Positions 63,379-64,000 of a stretch of 64,000 bases of DNA are shown here, one piece after another. Made by a program: the position numbers and the translations under genes. The notes under the pieces were generated by a model. That model searched no databases and was not told the DNA's origin. It saw only the letters and a program-made list of their open reading frames with translations. Each line of letters opens with the position of its first letter. Within the stretch, counting starts at the first letter, position 1. The DNA comes from Amorphochlora amoebiformis (Eukaryota; Cercozoa; Chlorarachniophyceae), in contig BAAHQB010000054.1 of the NCBI GenBank assembly GCA_054601695.1, forward strand, positions 248,001 through 312,000, written 5' to 3'.

Positions 63379-63683
63379 TATATATACATACATATATATA
63401 TATATATATGGAATGTATCCATTCACATATATCACCCCAAAAATCATTCCGTCCTGATAGATAAATCGCATTCATGGATGAATGAAAACAAAATACAGTA
63501 TCACAACGGTCTACGTCCCTAGACGTAGCAGTACTTAATATCATAAACAACGTGTATGCATTAATGGAGGTATATCGTCCACAGGAGGGTATCATAGTAC
63601 TTCGTCCGTGATCTGCTGGTTTTGGAAGATGGTGGAGGAAATGACTTTCGAAGAGCAACAGAGGTTGTTGCTCTTTTGGTCGG
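55889..63683 (+). CDS. HECT-type E3 ubiquitin ligase, 3' end beyond window
   Basis: It would accept ubiquitin on a HECT cysteine and pass it to substrates. Firm HECT exons: 58832-58869, 59370-59460 (or from 59365), 59611-59665, 60184-60320, 60498-60542, 60997-61109, 62188-62262, 62348-62393, 62525-62656, 63100-63202, 63585-63683, all phase-compatible. Motifs: [32 protein letters not shown] (N-lobe), [77 protein letters not shown] and [13 protein letters not shown], ending in LLFWSG. The catalytic TC motif should lie just past the right edge. Upstream exon 58241-58384 joins in phase. Exons 56038-56237 ([20 protein letters not shown]) and 56302 to about 56406 fit each other, but their link to the HECT part is by position only; 55889-55968 is a guess. 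Confidence 0.85.
56440..57570. repeat. TA tract in HECT-gene intron
   Basis: About 1.1 kb of TA-rich sequence with TGTGTGCG runs. A short unique island at 57570-57620 is open on both strands, but I cannot assign splice borders. Confidence 0.85.
57620..58235. repeat. TA tract in HECT-gene intron
   Basis: (TA)n with CACACA/TGTGTG islands up to the acceptor TATATAG of exon 58241-58384. Confidence 0.9.
58645..58768 (-). mobile_element. SINE-like element, copy 4, reverse orientation
   Basis: The reverse complement reads TTAGTGCGGTCCGGCAGTCC, GGCCCACTGGTAATATGCTAG, then GGTAGCGCAGTGGTATAGTC (an A-box match, TRGCNNAGYNGG) and CCTTTCGGATTATTGG about 40 bases further (a weak B box). It matches the head of the copy at 46861-47255. 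It lies in the intron before exon 58832-58869. Confidence 0.6.
59040..59350. repeat. TA and AAT repeats in HECT-gene intron
   Basis: (TA)n, an (AAT)n run at 59057-59112, then (TA)n again before exon 59370-59460. Confidence 0.9.
59666..60055. repeat. TA tract in HECT-gene intron
   Basis: TA repeat between exon 59611-59665 and the 13-bp satellite. No further signal. Confidence 0.88.
60066..60178 (+). repeat. 13-bp minisatellite
   Basis: About eight copies of CCCACTGACCAAT (or ACAAAT) run directly into the acceptor TTCCAG of exon 60184-60320. The repeat is open in some frames but is excluded by the HECT alignment. Confidence 0.93.
61110..62180. repeat. TA tract in HECT-gene intron
   Basis: About 1.07 kb of TA repeat, with a duplicated GTATAAAACACACGGATACGTA segment at about 61624 and 61729. 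Confidence 0.9.
62866..63045. repeat. TA tract in HECT-gene intron
   Basis: TA repeat in the intron between exons 62525-62656 and 63100-63202. The rest of that intron is unique non-coding sequence. Confidence 0.88.
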
Positions 63684-63689
63684 GTAATA

Positions 63690-63721
63690 TATACACATAT
63701 GCACATATGTATATTGATATG

Positions 63722-63753
<32 letters not shown>

Positions 63754-63947
63754 CACATATATATATATATATATATATTCATATGGACATAATACACACT
63801 CACACATACATACATGCATGCATATATTTACATATATATATATTATATGTTTATTATACACACACATATATATATATATATATATTTATATATTATATAT
63901 ATATGTAAATGTTCTACAATATATATATATATATAAATGTTATACAA

Positions 63948-63979
<32 letters not shown>

Positions 63980-64000
63980 TATATATGTATGTATGTATAA
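63690..64000. repeat. TA tract at right edge, start of next HECT intron
   Basis: After the donor GTAATA at 63684 the sequence is TA/CACA repeat to the window end. No further exon is reached. Confidence 0.9.

Overview
The window looks like nuclear DNA of an intron-rich eukaryotic microbe. Coding sequence is cut into exons of 15-880 nt. Most introns are almost pure (TA)n or interstitial telomere-type repeat (TTAGGG/CCCTAA). The raw open frames through the repeats (poly Tyr-Ile, Leu-Thr, Ala-Arg and the like) are repeat translations, not genes. Real genes appear when the short non-repetitive islands are joined at GT-AG (occasionally GC-AG) borders with matching phase. A class II DAHP synthase means an organism that makes its own aromatic amino acids. 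That, with the TTAGGG telomere type and a C-terminal Gly/Pro-rich domain of a sort I associate with algal and other protist proteins, makes an alga or related protist the likeliest source; I cannot name the species.

Layout: (1) 10179 to 96, minus strand: a secreted type-B carboxylesterase, at least 20 exons, running off the left edge. (2) 10656-31713, plus strand: a type II membrane glycosyltransferase, probably GT23/fucosyltransferase-like, with an EGF-like segment, over about 21 kb; it diverges from the esterase across a 476-bp spacer with a CRE-like palindrome. (3) 31714-34520: repeat-rich intergenic DNA. (4) 34521-48016, plus: a complete class II DAHP synthase, 21 exons joining to 454 residues, in frame throughout. 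(5) 50662-48533, minus: a UAS-UBX protein (FAF2/UBXD8-like), 9 exons, 423 residues. (6) 50739-54770, plus: an ankyrin-repeat protein, 10 exons, 691 residues, whose start codon is only 76 bp from that of the UBX gene. (7) About 55.9 kb to the right edge, plus: a HECT-type E3 ubiquitin ligase, cut off just after the conserved FWSG motif and before the catalytic cysteine.

The genes do not form one pathway. Two concern ubiquitin (a UBX p97 adaptor and a HECT ligase), two concern the secretory route (esterase, glycosyltransferase) and one is the entry enzyme of the shikimate pathway.

The most unusual content lies in the introns. They hold TA tracts with exon edges copied two to five times, a 40-52 bp element repeatedly nested inside telomere-type repeats, a tRNA-like SINE family whose tail has expanded into an array of perfect heat-shock-element motifs, a small inverted-repeat element sitting in TA, an 11-copy 117-bp satellite, and a 478-bp poly-G/(CG)102 block.
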